Positions 1 through 9,065 of a DNA stretch of 64,000 nt are shown one piece after another (positions within the stretch are counted from its first letter, which is position 1; each line of letters opens with the position of its first letter). Source of the stretch: Pelagirhabdus alkalitolerans. Its GTDB lineage: Bacteria > Bacillota > Bacilli > Bacillales > Amphibacillaceae. The stretch is taken from contig NZ_FMYI01000004.1 of the NCBI RefSeq assembly GCF_900096905.1, forward strand, positions 124,001 to 188,000. The letters are read 5' to 3'. The notes under the pieces were generated by a model that made no database searches, was not told where the DNA came from, and saw nothing but the letters and a program-made list of their open reading frames with translations. Made by a program: the position numbers and the translations under genes.

Positions 1-1024
1 CGATCATGTTCGTTGCATTCTCTGAACGCACGCCATAGCGTACACCATCAAAGCGTGCTAAGTTCGCTGATGCTTCTGATGAGGCAATTAAGTAATAAGC
101 AGCAACTGCGTATTTTGAGTGAGGAAGGGATACTTCTTCACATGTTGCACCTAAGTCTTCAAATACTTTCAATGCGTCTTTAACCGATTGGCGAACTTCT
201 TCGTTCACGCCTTCTTGGTCTGATAAATACTCTTTAGGTACGGCAATCTTCATGCCTTTAACACCGTTTTTAAGTTTTTCTGTATAATCAACACGTTCAA
301 CATCAACAGACGTTGAATCCATCTCGTCTGAACCGACAATCGCTTGTAAGAGGTGCGCATTATCTTCAACGGATTTCGTGATCGGACCAATTTGATCAAG
401 TGATGAAGCAAAGGCAACAAGTCCAAAACGTGACACTAATCCGTAAGTAGGTTTCAAGCCAACAACACCACAATATGATGCCGGTTCACGGATTGAACCA
501 CCGGTATCTGATCCAAGTGAAAAGAATACTTCACGCGCTGCAACTGCTGCTGCAGAACCACCACTTGAACCACCTGGTACATAATCTGTATTCCACGGGT
601 TGCGTGTTGTATAATAGCTTGAATTTTCATTTGATGAGCCCATCGCAAACTCATCCATATTCAATTTACCAATTGTAACGGTCTTTTCGTTCTTTAACTT
701 CTGAACGACTGTTGCATCATAAAGTGGATCATTAAAGTTATCGAGTAGCTGAGAAGCACATGTTGTTCTCAACCCTTTTGTCACAATATTATCTTTTATA
801 CCGATCGGAATACCAAATAATGGGTTCGTTGCTTGGTCAATTTCTTGATCCAATTGATTCGCTTTCTCTAAAGCCGCTTCTTTATCCAACGTGATGAAGG
901 CTTTGACTTGTTCATCAACGTCTTCAATTTGTTGATAAGAAGCTTTGACGAGATCTGTTACGGTGATCTCTTTGTTATGTAGCTTCTCTTGTAATTCTTT
1001 CAGTGTATAATCAAAGACAGACAT
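1..1024 (-). CDS. gatA: Glutamyl-tRNA(Gln)/aspartyl-tRNA(Asn) amidotransferase subunit A (C-terminus outside window)
   Basis: Amidase subunit of GatCAB, which converts Glu-tRNA(Gln) (and Asp-tRNA(Asn)) to the amidated form using ammonia released from glutamine. About 341 N-terminal residues are visible and the 3' end runs off the window. The amidase-signature triad is present: the Lys of GIKDNIV (around residue 78), the serine motif GGSSGGSAAAV and the GSDTGGSIREPAS motif. The ATG at 1024 follows an AGGAGGC site with good spacing. gatC lies 13 bases upstream on the same strand, and gatB is expected beyond the left edge. The assignment is secure; only completeness is unknown. Confidence 0.97.
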   Translation of the reverse strand, partial: MSVFDYTLKELQEKLHNKEITVTDLVKASYQQIEDVDEQVKAFITLDKEAALEKANQLDQEIDQATNPLFGIPIGIKDNIVTKGLRTTCASQLLDNFNDPLYDATVVQKLKNEKTVTIGKLNMDEFAMGSSNENSSYYTTRNPWNTDYVPGGSSGGSAAAVAAREVFFSLGSDTGGSIREPASYCGVVGLKPTYGLVSRFGLVAFASSLDQIGPITKSVEDNAHLLQAIVGSDEMDSTSVDVERVDYTEKLKNGVKGMKIAVPKEYLSDQEGVNEEVRQSVKDALKVFEDLGATCEEVSLPHSKYAVAAYYLIASSEASANLARFDGVRYGVRSENATNMI

Positions 1025-1037
1025 TTTTTAAAGCCTC

Positions 1038-1328
1038 CTATTCTAAAATTGATGGTACGCGGAACTGAGCATTTTTCGTATCGGGTGCATTGTTTAATGC
1101 ATCTTCTCGCTCGATCCATTTACGTGGTTCATCTTTTCTCATGACATTTTTCAAATCTAATACGTGCGTGGTTGGTTCAACGTCTGTCGTATCTAACTCA
1201 TTTAAGAGCTCAGCGTAATGAATAATATCGCCTAAATCCTTTGTCATTTGCTCTGCATCTTCGTCTGTAATGGCTAAACGCGCTAAGTGTGCGACGTGTT
1301 TAACTTGATCTTTTGAAATTTCAGACAT
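1038..1328 (-). CDS. gatC: Aspartyl/glutamyl-tRNA amidotransferase subunit C
   Basis: Small belt subunit of GatCAB that wraps and stabilises the GatA-GatB contact. The 96 residues match the normal family length. The start MSEISKDQVKHVAHLARLA is typical, followed by a short helical domain and the extended DEP..(W/R) tail. An open frame continues 26 codons upstream, but the ATG at 1328 has a strong GGAGGTG site and gives the family length, so it is preferred. It is the first gene of the gatCA(B) unit. A 10-bp inverted repeat lies just upstream. Confidence 0.95.
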   Translation of the reverse strand: MSEISKDQVKHVAHLARLAITDEDAEQMTKDLGDIIHYAELLNELDTTDVEPTTHVLDLKNVMRKDEPRKWIEREDALNNAPDTKNAQFRVPSILE

Positions 1329-1378
1329 TTCGTTCACCTCCGAATAATAATCGTTTAACGTACAAACATACTTATGAT

Positions 1379-1422
1379 AATAGCAAACTATAGCGCGATT
1401 AAGCAACTATTCGTTTGCTATT
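1379..1422. repeat. Inverted repeat between camS and gatC
   Basis: Perfect 10-bp arms AATAGCAAAC (1379-1388) and GTTTGCTATT (1413-1422) are separated by 24 bases. The repeat lies between the camS stop and the gatC start. No T-run follows on either strand, so it is not a standard intrinsic terminator. It could be a protein site, a weak terminator or a leader structure. Confidence 0.5.
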
Positions 1423-1455
1423 TCATATGTGAATACCGCATATTTGGCCTTATTT

Positions 1456-2625
1456 TTAGCGATCAAATATGTGAATCGTCGCTTCTTCATCCCCTGCTTC
1501 ACGGAAAATTAGAGCTTCCTGACGATCATTTGATTTAATATTAACTTCTAGTGCGTAATGCGTTTGAAAGCTATCCATAATCAGTCCATAGACGTATTGT
1601 GTGAATCCGACGACTTCGGCTTGACCTTGAAATTCGATCGGAATCTCAAGTGTGAGTGATTGTAGTTGATCTTCCTCATAAAATCCTTCACCAATCGTTC
1701 CGACGTAGTTAGGGAAATAGTCCGCTACATCATTTTTAAAGTCTTCAATTGTCGCCGATAAATCAGGATCAACATCACGAGCTGTACTTGATGGGAATAA
1801 AACATATTGTTCATCGATCGCTTCCCAATCATCGACAGACTGACTCCCTGCTTCAACCGTTGTTTTAGCGACCATATTTCCCGGGACGAGTCCGTCACGA
1901 GCCGCTTCACGATAGACAGCAATCATAACTGGTACATCAGCTAATCCATCTTTATCTCGAATCCGACTCATCACCTCATCAACAATTTCATTTGCCTCCG
2001 AAAGCATCTCTTCTTCTGAAATATCTTCATAATAATAGGGGCCGCCTACTTCAGTTTGAAATCGGTAATTTGATTTCATCGCAATCCCTAAAGAAATACC
2101 AGATAAATGAACCGTATCATCGTCTGTCCTTGTTAAATAATTCTGTTCTAAAATATGTGACAAATAGCGCGGGTTATCACGTTCTTCTTCAATTGCTTCA
2201 TCTGTTGGCGAATCCTCATCATAGTCAACCGATGGATTTAAACCTAAATCTGAATCATCGGACTCTCTTTCTAGCCAGCTAAACAATTCGCTTGAACCAA
2301 TGTGCTGACCTTCTTGAAAAAAGTGATTTTCAGGATCAAACACATCGGTTGAATGACGTCTCAAATCATTTTCGAGCGCCCTAATATCGAGTCGATTTGC
2401 TATTTGATTGGTTGTCACACCGCGTGATTCACTTAGCTGATAAGGAAGCAAGACTTGATACTCCTCATCAGATACACGATGACTTGGTATAATAGCAGAC
2501 TGTTGATCTGCATCTTCTGGTTGTGTTTCATCCACAACTTCTTCCTGAGATTCACTGAAATCAGGCGCGCAACCAACAACTAAAACGAGTATACCCAATA
2601 AACATCCCTTTACTAGAGTTTTCAT
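1456..2625 (-). CDS. camS: CamS family sex-pheromone-type lipoprotein
   Basis: Predicted surface lipoprotein of 389 residues. The N-terminus has a type II signal peptide: a Lys, a hydrophobic core, then the lipobox LVVGC with Cys near residue 19, followed by a long acidic linker rich in Glu and Asp. The rest matches the CamS family (YerH in B. subtilis), usually found downstream of ligA as here. In enterococci the CamS signal peptide releases the pheromone cAM373 (AIFILAS); that sequence is absent here, so a signalling role is not supported. The ATG at 2625 is chosen over a TTG one codon upstream because it sits 6 bases from an AAAGGAGG site. The in vivo function is unknown. Confidence 0.9.
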   Translation of the reverse strand: MKTLVKGCLLGILVLVVGCAPDFSESQEEVVDETQPEDADQQSAIIPSHRVSDEEYQVLLPYQLSESRGVTTNQIANRLDIRALENDLRRHSTDVFDPENHFFQEGQHIGSSELFSWLERESDDSDLGLNPSVDYDEDSPTDEAIEEERDNPRYLSHILEQNYLTRTDDDTVHLSGISLGIAMKSNYRFQTEVGGPYYYEDISEEEMLSEANEIVDEVMSRIRDKDGLADVPVMIAVYREAARDGLVPGNMVAKTTVEAGSQSVDDWEAIDEQYVLFPSSTARDVDPDLSATIEDFKNDVADYFPNYVGTIGEGFYEEDQLQSLTLEIPIEFQGQAEVVGFTQYVYGLIMDSFQTHYALEVNIKSNDRQEALIFREAGDEEATIHIFDR

Positions 2626-2644
2626 CAATAGCCTCCTTTCTTAT

Positions 2645-4648
2645 TTACACCTCTCCCAATTGATCTAGGAGATCTTGTTCTGTCCAAATATCAACATCTA
2701 ATTTTTGTGCCTTTTTCAGTTTAGAACCGGCGTCTTCCCCTGCAATCAGCATGTCTGTTTGACTACTTACACTGCTGACAACATTTCCACCGAGGGCTTC
2801 AATTTTTTCTTGCGCTTCTTTGCGGGTTAATTGCTCAAGTTTGCCGGTTAATACAACCCGTTTATTGTGAAAGACAGAATTTCCAGCTGCTTCTTCAGGT
2901 TTTGCACCTAGATAACGTGTATTTAAACCAAGTTCTTGTAAATCAGCCATTAATGCTTTAACGTGTTCTTCTTCAAAATAGCGCTTGATCGAACTAGCCA
3001 TCTTCTCACCGATTTCATCGACAGCGATTAAATCATCATAACTCGCTTCTTGAATGGCGTCGATCGTCTCAAACTGACTGGCCAATGTTTTGGCAGCTTT
3101 AGCCCCTACAAAACGAATCCCGAGTCCAAATAATAAGCGCTCCAATGAATTGTCTTTAGAAGCTTCAATCGATGAGAGTAGATTATCAACTGATTTTTGT
3201 CCCATTCGATCTAATGTCAATAATTCATCTTTGTCCAGCTTATAGAGATCGGCAATGGATGTAATTAAGTTATGGTCATAAAGCTGAGCAATCACTTTCT
3301 CACCGAGCCCATCAATATTCATGGCGTTTCGTGATACAAAATGAGTTAAGCCCTCTTTGATTTGAGCAGGACAGCTCGGATTAATACAACGCAGGGCTAC
3401 CTCTTCATCTAATCGCACAAGCTCTGATTCACAGGCCGGACAATGTGTCGGCATACTGAATGGCTCTAGCATTTCAGTTCGTTGGTCTTCAATAACGCGG
3501 ACAATCTCAGGAATAATGTCACCTGCTTTTTTAATCACCACTGTATCTTGAAGACGAATATCTTTCTCGTGGATAAAATCTTCATTATGGAGTGACGCGC
3601 GTTGGACGGTTGTCCCTGCCACTTTTACAGGCTCTAAAATCGCCGTCGGGGTAATGACACCCGTTCGACCGACACTCAGTTCCACATCTATCAATTTCGT
3701 AATCGCTTCTTCTGCTGGAAATTTATAAGCGATCGCCCAACGTGGACTTTTAGCTGTTGTACTCAACTCTTCGTGATACGCTAACTCGTCCACTTTAATC
3801 ACGATACCATCTATTTCGTAGGAAAGGTCCGCTCTTCTTTCAACCCAACTATTTACATAGTCGATCACGTCATCGATCGATGAGACTTTTTTCCATTCTG
3901 GATTTGTTTTGAATCCTAGTTCTTTTAAATAATTTAAACGTTCACTGTGCGTTTCAATTTGGCCTGATTCCCATTCACCAACCGCATATAAAAAAATATC
4001 TAAATTTCGCTTAGCCGCAATTTTGGGATCTAACTGTCTCAATGAACCTGCCGCTGCATTACGTGGGTTCGCGAATGTTTCGATCGACTCTTTTTCACGC
4101 TGTTCATTTAATTGAATAAATGATTGTTGAGGCATAAACACCTCACCACGTACTTCAATCGTGCTCGTATCGTTAATCGAGAGCGGGATGCTTCGAACGG
4201 TTTTTAAGTTTTGGGTAATATCTTCACCTGTCGTTCCATCACCTCTTGTCGCGCCTTGTACAAATTGACCATTCTGGTATTTGAGCGACACAGCAAGGCC
4301 GTCAATTTTTAATTCACAAACATAATCAATATCCTCAACATTTAAGCCTTCTTTTACGCGACGATCAAACGCTCTTAAATCGTCTTCACTAAACGCATTC
4401 GCTAAACTTAGCATGGGCACGTTGTGTGTCACCTTTTCAAACCCTTCGAGTGGCTTACCACCAATCCGTTGAGAAGGTGAATCGTCTGTAATCAGCTCTG
4501 GATGTTCTTCTTCAATTGATTTCAGACGACTCATTAATTGATCATACTCATAATCAGGTACACTGGGTTGATCGAGTACATGGTATTCATAATTATACGT
4601 GTGTAGTCGTTCTCTTAACGACTTCAGTTCTTCTTTTAATGACGGCAT
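2645..4648 (-). CDS. ligA: NAD-dependent DNA ligase
   Basis: Replicative DNA ligase that seals nicks using NAD+. The full length is 667 residues, normal for LigA. In order: the N-terminal Ia domain with the YDxLM motif, the adenylation domain with the nucleophilic Lys114 in ELKIDG, the OB fold, a four-cysteine zinc finger (CPAC...CINPSC, around 408-430), helix-hairpin-helix repeats and a C-terminal BRCT domain (GKLEQLTRKEA onwards). It sits between pcrA (15 bases upstream) and camS in one apparent operon, the usual Bacillus arrangement. The ATG at 4648 follows AGGTGG. Confidence 0.98.
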   Translation of the reverse strand: MPSLKEELKSLRERLHTYNYEYHVLDQPSVPDYEYDQLMSRLKSIEEEHPELITDDSPSQRIGGKPLEGFEKVTHNVPMLSLANAFSEDDLRAFDRRVKEGLNVEDIDYVCELKIDGLAVSLKYQNGQFVQGATRGDGTTGEDITQNLKTVRSIPLSINDTSTIEVRGEVFMPQQSFIQLNEQREKESIETFANPRNAAAGSLRQLDPKIAAKRNLDIFLYAVGEWESGQIETHSERLNYLKELGFKTNPEWKKVSSIDDVIDYVNSWVERRADLSYEIDGIVIKVDELAYHEELSTTAKSPRWAIAYKFPAEEAITKLIDVELSVGRTGVITPTAILEPVKVAGTTVQRASLHNEDFIHEKDIRLQDTVVIKKAGDIIPEIVRVIEDQRTEMLEPFSMPTHCPACESELVRLDEEVALRCINPSCPAQIKEGLTHFVSRNAMNIDGLGEKVIAQLYDHNLITSIADLYKLDKDELLTLDRMGQKSVDNLLSSIEASKDNSLERLLFGLGIRFVGAKAAKTLASQFETIDAIQEASYDDLIAVDEIGEKMASSIKRYFEEEHVKALMADLQELGLNTRYLGAKPEEAAGNSVFHNKRVVLTGKLEQLTRKEAQEKIEALGGNVVSSVSSQTDMLIAGEDAGSKLKKAQKLDVDIWTEQDLLDQLGEV

Positions 4649-4663
4649 GTAACCACCTCGTTC

Positions 4664-6883
4664 TTATTGTTTCGTAATCGGTGCAAATTTAGCTAACAAT
4701 CGCTTTAAACCAATTGGTGCAGGAAAAGCGATATCAAGTTCAGTCGAATCACCGTCATGATTTACTTTTACAACGGTACCTATGCCCCACTTTTGATGGT
4801 TCGCTTTATCACCCACTTGCCAATCTTCTTTTGCACCTGTCGTTTGCTTTTGTTTCGCTTTTCTTTTTTCCACTTTGGGTTTTGTATTAGATGAAGTGGA
4901 TTGTTTTAATGGTTCATTAAATTGACGTGGGGCTTTCTCTTCTCGTCCTTCAATTAAGTCTTTAGGAATCTCATCAATGAAGCGACTCATCGCATTCACT
5001 TGTGTTCTCCCATAAAGCGTGCGCATTTGTGCATGGGTTAAGTGAAGGGCTTTTTCAGCACGCGTAATCCCAACATAGGCAAGACGACGTTCTTCAGACA
5101 TTTCTTCTGTATCAAAGAGCGAGCGGCTATGCGGGAAAATATTTTCCTCCATCCCAGCTAAAAAGACGACTGGAAATTCTAAGCCTTTAGCAGCATGTAA
5201 GGTCATCATCGTTACCTTATTATCGGCATCTGGATCATCATCCATTCGGTCAATATCACTGATCAAGGCTAAGTCTGTTAAAAAGGCAACAAGCGTTTTA
5301 TCTTCTGCTTCTTTTTCAAACTGTTGTGTAACTGTTTTGAATTCGTTTATGTTTTCGAGTCGACTTTCCGCTTCAATCGTACGCTCTTTTTGCAGTCGTT
5401 CTTCGTAACCTGTCTTTTCTAACACTTCGGTCACCATATCTGTCGCTGTTAAAAATTCGGTTTGTTGCACATATTGCTTAATCATTTGACCGAAGTCATT
5501 AAGTGCTTGTGTCGCACGCTTGCTTAAGCCAACAAAGTCAATTTCTTGAGTGGCCTCGTAAAGTGAAATGTCTTGTTCCGCCGCATAACGTTCTAATTTT
5601 TCCATTGACGTTTTTCCGACACCGCGTTTCGGTTCATTGACAACACGAGCAAAGCTTAAGTCATCATCTGGGTTAACGATCAGACGAAGGTAGGCGAGTA
5701 AATCTTTAATTTCTTTACGATCATAGAATTTCGTTCCGCCGACCATTTGATAAGGAATGTTCGACTTGACGAATGTTTCCTCAATTGAACGTGATTGCGC
5801 ATTCGTTCGATAAAGAATTGCCATATCACGGTAAGAGAACGTCCCCTCTTGAACGTATCGCTCAATTTGATCAGCAATATAAAGACTTTCGTGCTTTTCA
5901 CTTGCCGCTTGATGATAGTATAGCTTTGAACCTGCCTGGTTATCGGTCCATAACTTCTTCGGTTTTCGGTCGTCATTATGCCCGATCACTGCATTGGCAG
6001 CATTTAAAATCGACTGTGTTGAGCGATAATTTTGCTCTAAAAGAACGACACGCGCATTCGGATAGTCCTTTTCAAATGAGAGAATATTGGTAATATCGGC
6101 ACCACGCCAACGATAAATAGATTGGTCAGAGTCACCAACAACACAGAGGTTTTGATACTTCTCGGCGAGTTGTTTAACGAGCTTATATTGGGCATAGTTT
6201 GTATCTTGATATTCATCTACATGAATATATTGGAAACGTCTTTGATAGTATTCAAGCACTTCTGGCAAACGTTCAAACAGTACAATGGTTTGCATAATTA
6301 AATCATCAAAATCGAGCGATTGATTTTTACGTAAAGTCTTCTGGTAAGCACGATACACTTGCGCTACTACTTTTTCGTAATAGTTACTCGCCTCTTTTTC
6401 GACTTGTTCGACTGTCTTCAGTTGATTTTTAGCATTTGAAATACCCGCTAACATGCCGCGGGGTTCGAATTGTTTTTTGTCTATATTGAGATCTTTTAAC
6501 ACATTTTTGATCACGGTTAACTGATCACTACTGTCCAAAATAGTAAATGAACGTTCGATGCCAATTCGATCAGCATCTCGTCTTAAAATACGCACACACA
6601 TCGAGTGGAATGTCGATACCCACATACTCATAGCTTCAGGGCCAATCAAATGCGTGACGCGATCTTTCATCTCTCTTGCCGCTTTATTCGTAAACGTAAT
6701 CGCCAACACGTTGTGAGGTGCTATCCCTTTTTCGTCTAATAAATAGGCAATACGGTGCGTTAACACGCGTGTTTTGCCACTTCCTGCACCCGCCATAATT
6801 AAAAGGGGACCTTCTGTATGTTTCACAGCTTGTGCTTGTTCTTTATTTAAACCTTTGATTAACTCTTGCATTGATTGCGTCAT
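4664..6883 (-). CDS. pcrA: ATP-dependent DNA helicase PcrA (UvrD/Rep, SF1A)
   Basis: 3'-5' DNA helicase used in repair, rolling-circle replication and removal of RecA or RNA polymerase. It has 739 residues. The Walker A motif AGAGSGKTRVL is near residue 35, the Walker B motif is VDEYQDTN, and motif IV/VI sequences QNYRST and VGITRAEKAL are present. The C-terminal region is rich in Lys and Gln and ends in the Tudor-like RNA polymerase-binding domain (WQVGDKANHQKWGIGTV). It lies between pcrB and ligA on the same strand, as in B. subtilis. The start at 6883 has an AAGGCGG site. Confidence 0.98.
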   Translation of the reverse strand: MTQSMQELIKGLNKEQAQAVKHTEGPLLIMAGAGSGKTRVLTHRIAYLLDEKGIAPHNVLAITFTNKAAREMKDRVTHLIGPEAMSMWVSTFHSMCVRILRRDADRIGIERSFTILDSSDQLTVIKNVLKDLNIDKKQFEPRGMLAGISNAKNQLKTVEQVEKEASNYYEKVVAQVYRAYQKTLRKNQSLDFDDLIMQTIVLFERLPEVLEYYQRRFQYIHVDEYQDTNYAQYKLVKQLAEKYQNLCVVGDSDQSIYRWRGADITNILSFEKDYPNARVVLLEQNYRSTQSILNAANAVIGHNDDRKPKKLWTDNQAGSKLYYHQAASEKHESLYIADQIERYVQEGTFSYRDMAILYRTNAQSRSIEETFVKSNIPYQMVGGTKFYDRKEIKDLLAYLRLIVNPDDDLSFARVVNEPKRGVGKTSMEKLERYAAEQDISLYEATQEIDFVGLSKRATQALNDFGQMIKQYVQQTEFLTATDMVTEVLEKTGYEERLQKERTIEAESRLENINEFKTVTQQFEKEAEDKTLVAFLTDLALISDIDRMDDDPDADNKVTMMTLHAAKGLEFPVVFLAGMEENIFPHSRSLFDTEEMSEERRLAYVGITRAEKALHLTHAQMRTLYGRTQVNAMSRFIDEIPKDLIEGREEKAPRQFNEPLKQSTSSNTKPKVEKRKAKQKQTTGAKEDWQVGDKANHQKWGIGTVVKVNHDGDSTELDIAFPAPIGLKRLLAKFAPITKQ

Positions 6884-6902
6884 ATTTCTTGCACCGCCTT
6901 TA

Positions 6903-7586
6903 TTACTCTTTCGTTATATTTGCTGTTTTGAGCGCCTCATCAAAATGATCGTATAGACTATTCCCAACCACAATTGTGTCCGCATATTGAGCCATTTCTC
7001 TTGCCTGGTCAATCGACTTGATGCCTCCACCATAGATGAGTTGTGTATGATCTAAACGCTCACTTACTTTTTTCAACAAATCCACATCGCCATACGTTCC
7101 ACTGTACTCCAAATAAAAAAATGGCAACCTAAACAACGTTTCTGCCATTTCAGCATAGGCCACAACATCATCATTAGTCGGCAAAAAACAATTCGTTAAT
7201 TGATAAGCCTTTGCCTTTGGGTTCATAATGACATAACCTTCTGCTAAAATTCGGTCTCGATCCAATAAATCGATCGAATCTTTTACAGCTTCATGTTGAA
7301 GATCCATCATCCACTTTTTCTCTTGACTATTTAAAACCATCGGCACACCATAATAATCAAATCCAGGCATGAGTGCCTCCATTGTTGAAACTTCTAAAAG
7401 ACATGGTTTATTATATTTTCTAACATACGTCATCAACTCAAGCGTGTCCTCAAGTGTGACACCGTCTGTTCCACCAATTATAATAGCATCTGTATTGGAC
7501 TGACAGACAGCATCTAATTGCTTAAATGTTAATGTTTTATTAGGATCTAATTTAAAGACGTGCTGCCACGTTTCATACATAGTCAC
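6903..7586 (-). CDS. pcrB: Heptaprenylglyceryl phosphate synthase
   Basis: PcrB joins heptaprenyl diphosphate to glycerol-1-phosphate, giving an archaeal-type ether lipid precursor in Bacillales. The TIM-barrel motifs are visible: FKLDPNK near the start, IIGGTDGVT, YLEYSGTYGD and YGGGIKS, then VVGNSLY near the end. The GTG at 7586 is chosen: it has GGAGG six bases upstream and gives 227 residues, matching the 228 of B. subtilis. The open frame extends 36 codons further up without a good binding site. Its neighbours pcrA, ligA and camS form one unit. Confidence 0.95.
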   Translation of the reverse strand: MTMYETWQHVFKLDPNKTLTFKQLDAVCQSNTDAIIIGGTDGVTLEDTLELMTYVRKYNKPCLLEVSTMEALMPGFDYYGVPMVLNSQEKKWMMDLQHEAVKDSIDLLDRDRILAEGYVIMNPKAKAYQLTNCFLPTNDDVVAYAEMAETLFRLPFFYLEYSGTYGDVDLLKKVSERLDHTQLIYGGGIKSIDQAREMAQYADTIVVGNSLYDHFDEALKTANITKE

Positions 7587-7654
7587 GTATTGCCTCCAAT
7601 GATGATTGTTGTTCTTGCTCATTAATAGAGTCGGTTCGTTTTTTATCTTCATAA

Positions 7655-7663
7655 AGTATAACA
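7655..7663 (-). promoter_or_regulatory. Candidate extended -10 promoter of pcrB
   Basis: On the minus strand TGTTATACT gives a TGn extension before a TATACT -10 box, about 70 bases before the pcrB GTG start. No convincing -35 box was found. It sits just downstream of the terminator that closes the preceding transcription unit. Confidence 0.45.
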
Positions 7664-7707
7664 AAAATCCCGCACGTTTGCCGTCTTTTTTCATCAGTCT
7701 TTAGACA

Positions 7708-7742
7708 GAAAAAAACCTGAATCATATGACCTAAGATTCAGG
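7708..7742 (-). terminator. Intrinsic terminator after the yerB-yerC-oxidoreductase unit
   Basis: The 8-bp stem CCTGAATC/GATTCAGG (7716-7742) is followed on the minus strand by a run of seven T. It separates the oxidoreductase from pcrB. Confidence 0.85.
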
Positions 7743-7753
7743 CATTATCTTTT

Positions 7754-8746
7754 TTATTCGTTTGTTTGATCCGCTGGGAAGACAAGCCCAATATCTGCTC
7801 GCGCCCGATCAAGAACACGCATAGCATACAGCGAACGCTCATGTGAATTGATGTTACTCTCTGTTTGACCTTCTTTAATGCACTTCACAAAGTGTTCCGC
7901 TTCATAGAACATCGTGTTCTCTTTTTGTTCGACATCTAACGATCGTCTAGTGCCATCTTTTGTCACGAGTGTTAATCCAACCATATCACTAAATTTTTCA
8001 ATGACAATGGATCCGTTTTCGCCTTGAATCTCAGAAGGCATCTCCGAATTTGTAATTTTAGAAAATAAAAGATCAGCATTTAAATTAGGGTATGTAGCTG
8101 AAATCGTCCCTTGACCATCTACACCAGATTCTAGCATATAGGCCTGTGCTTGAACACGTGCTGGTTCACCGAATAACGAGACGACTGGATAAACCGTATA
8201 AATACCAAGATCCATCATTGAACCGTTTGATAACTCCGGTTTAAATGCATTTAAAACTTCACCTTGTTTATAACGATCATATCGAGATGAGTATTGACAG
8301 AAGTTTGCTACTACACGTCTAACTGGCGCAATCGTGTCAAGTGTATCTTTTAACACATGGAAATTCGGCACAAATGTCGTCTTCATTCCTTCCATGAGTA
8401 AAACATTTGCTTCTTTAGCCGTTTGAATCATGCGACTCACCTCTTTTTCATTCGAAGCCATTGGTTTTTCGATGAAAACGTGCTTACCATGTTTCATACA
8501 CGTGATCGCTTGCTCAGCATGAAGAGCTGTCGGGCTTGCAATGTAAACCGCATCCACCATATCCGATTGAGCAAATTGATCCAAATCTGTATACGTATTT
8601 TCAACATCGTATTTACGGGCAAAGTCTTTCGCTTTTTGTTCTGTCCTTGAATAAACAGCATTTAATTGAAAATCATCTAACATAAATCCCGCTTCCAAAA
8701 AGCGATCTGTAATCCAATTCGTACCGATAACTCCAAAGTTCACCAT
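7754..8746 (-). CDS. Gfo/Idh/MocA family NAD(P)-dependent oxidoreductase
   Basis: A 330-residue soluble dehydrogenase. The N-terminal Rossmann fold begins VNFGVIGTNWI, and the family motif EKPMASN (E-K-P) is near residue 97. The C-terminal part is the usual beta-sheet substrate domain. Family members oxidise or reduce sugars, inositol or their derivatives; the substrate cannot be read from sequence. The ATG directly abuts the TAA of yerC, so the two are likely translationally coupled. A strong terminator follows. Confidence 0.85.
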   Translation of the reverse strand: MVNFGVIGTNWITDRFLEAGFMLDDFQLNAVYSRTEQKAKDFARKYDVENTYTDLDQFAQSDMVDAVYIASPTALHAEQAITCMKHGKHVFIEKPMASNEKEVSRMIQTAKEANVLLMEGMKTTFVPNFHVLKDTLDTIAPVRRVVANFCQYSSRYDRYKQGEVLNAFKPELSNGSMMDLGIYTVYPVVSLFGEPARVQAQAYMLESGVDGQGTISATYPNLNADLLFSKITNSEMPSEIQGENGSIVIEKFSDMVGLTLVTKDGTRRSLDVEQKENTMFYEAEHFVKCIKEGQTESNINSHERSLYAMRVLDRARADIGLVFPADQTNE

Positions 8747-9052
8747 TTACTGTTCCCCCTCTTCATCATTTAAGCGATCCAATACCATTTTATAACCGTC
8801 ATTTCCATAGGTTAAGCAGCGCTTCACACGAGAAATGGTGGTCGTAGATGCATGTGACTCTTCCACGATCGCATGATACGTCTGACCATCATCTAACATT
8901 TTAGCCACCATTAATCGTTGAGCCAATGCTTGAATCTCATTCATTGTCGCAATATCATCGAAAAAACGATAGCATTCTTCTCGATTTTTTAAGGTTAAAA
9001 TCGCATCGAACAATTGATCCAATTCTTCCCCTCTTAATTTATCGATTTGCAT
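8747..9052 (-). CDS. yerC: YerC/YecD family TrpR-related DNA-binding protein
   Basis: A 101-residue protein with a TrpR/DnaA-type helix-turn-helix: LAQRLMVAKMLDDG, then HASTTTISRVKRCL. It closely resembles B. subtilis YerC (MQIDKLRG...ELDQLFDAI, ECYRFFDDI). The ATG at 9052 is chosen because it matches this conserved start and has AGGAGTG 8 bases upstream; an open frame runs 9 codons further. It lies 13 bases after yerB, as in B. subtilis. Its regulatory target is unknown. Confidence 0.9.
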   Translation of the reverse strand: MQIDKLRGEELDQLFDAILTLKNREECYRFFDDIATMNEIQALAQRLMVAKMLDDGQTYHAIVEESHASTTTISRVKRCLTYGNDGYKMVLDRLNDEEGEQ

Positions 9053-9065
9053 AAATAGTTCACTC

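Noticed and set aside
454..678. Two short frames inside gatA on both strands
   Set aside because: They lie wholly within gatA, whose conserved amidase motifs explain the sequence.
1329..1406. Longer gatC starting at 1406
   Set aside because: The extension contains the inverted repeat and lacks a ribosome site; the ATG at 1328 has GGAGGTG and gives the family length.
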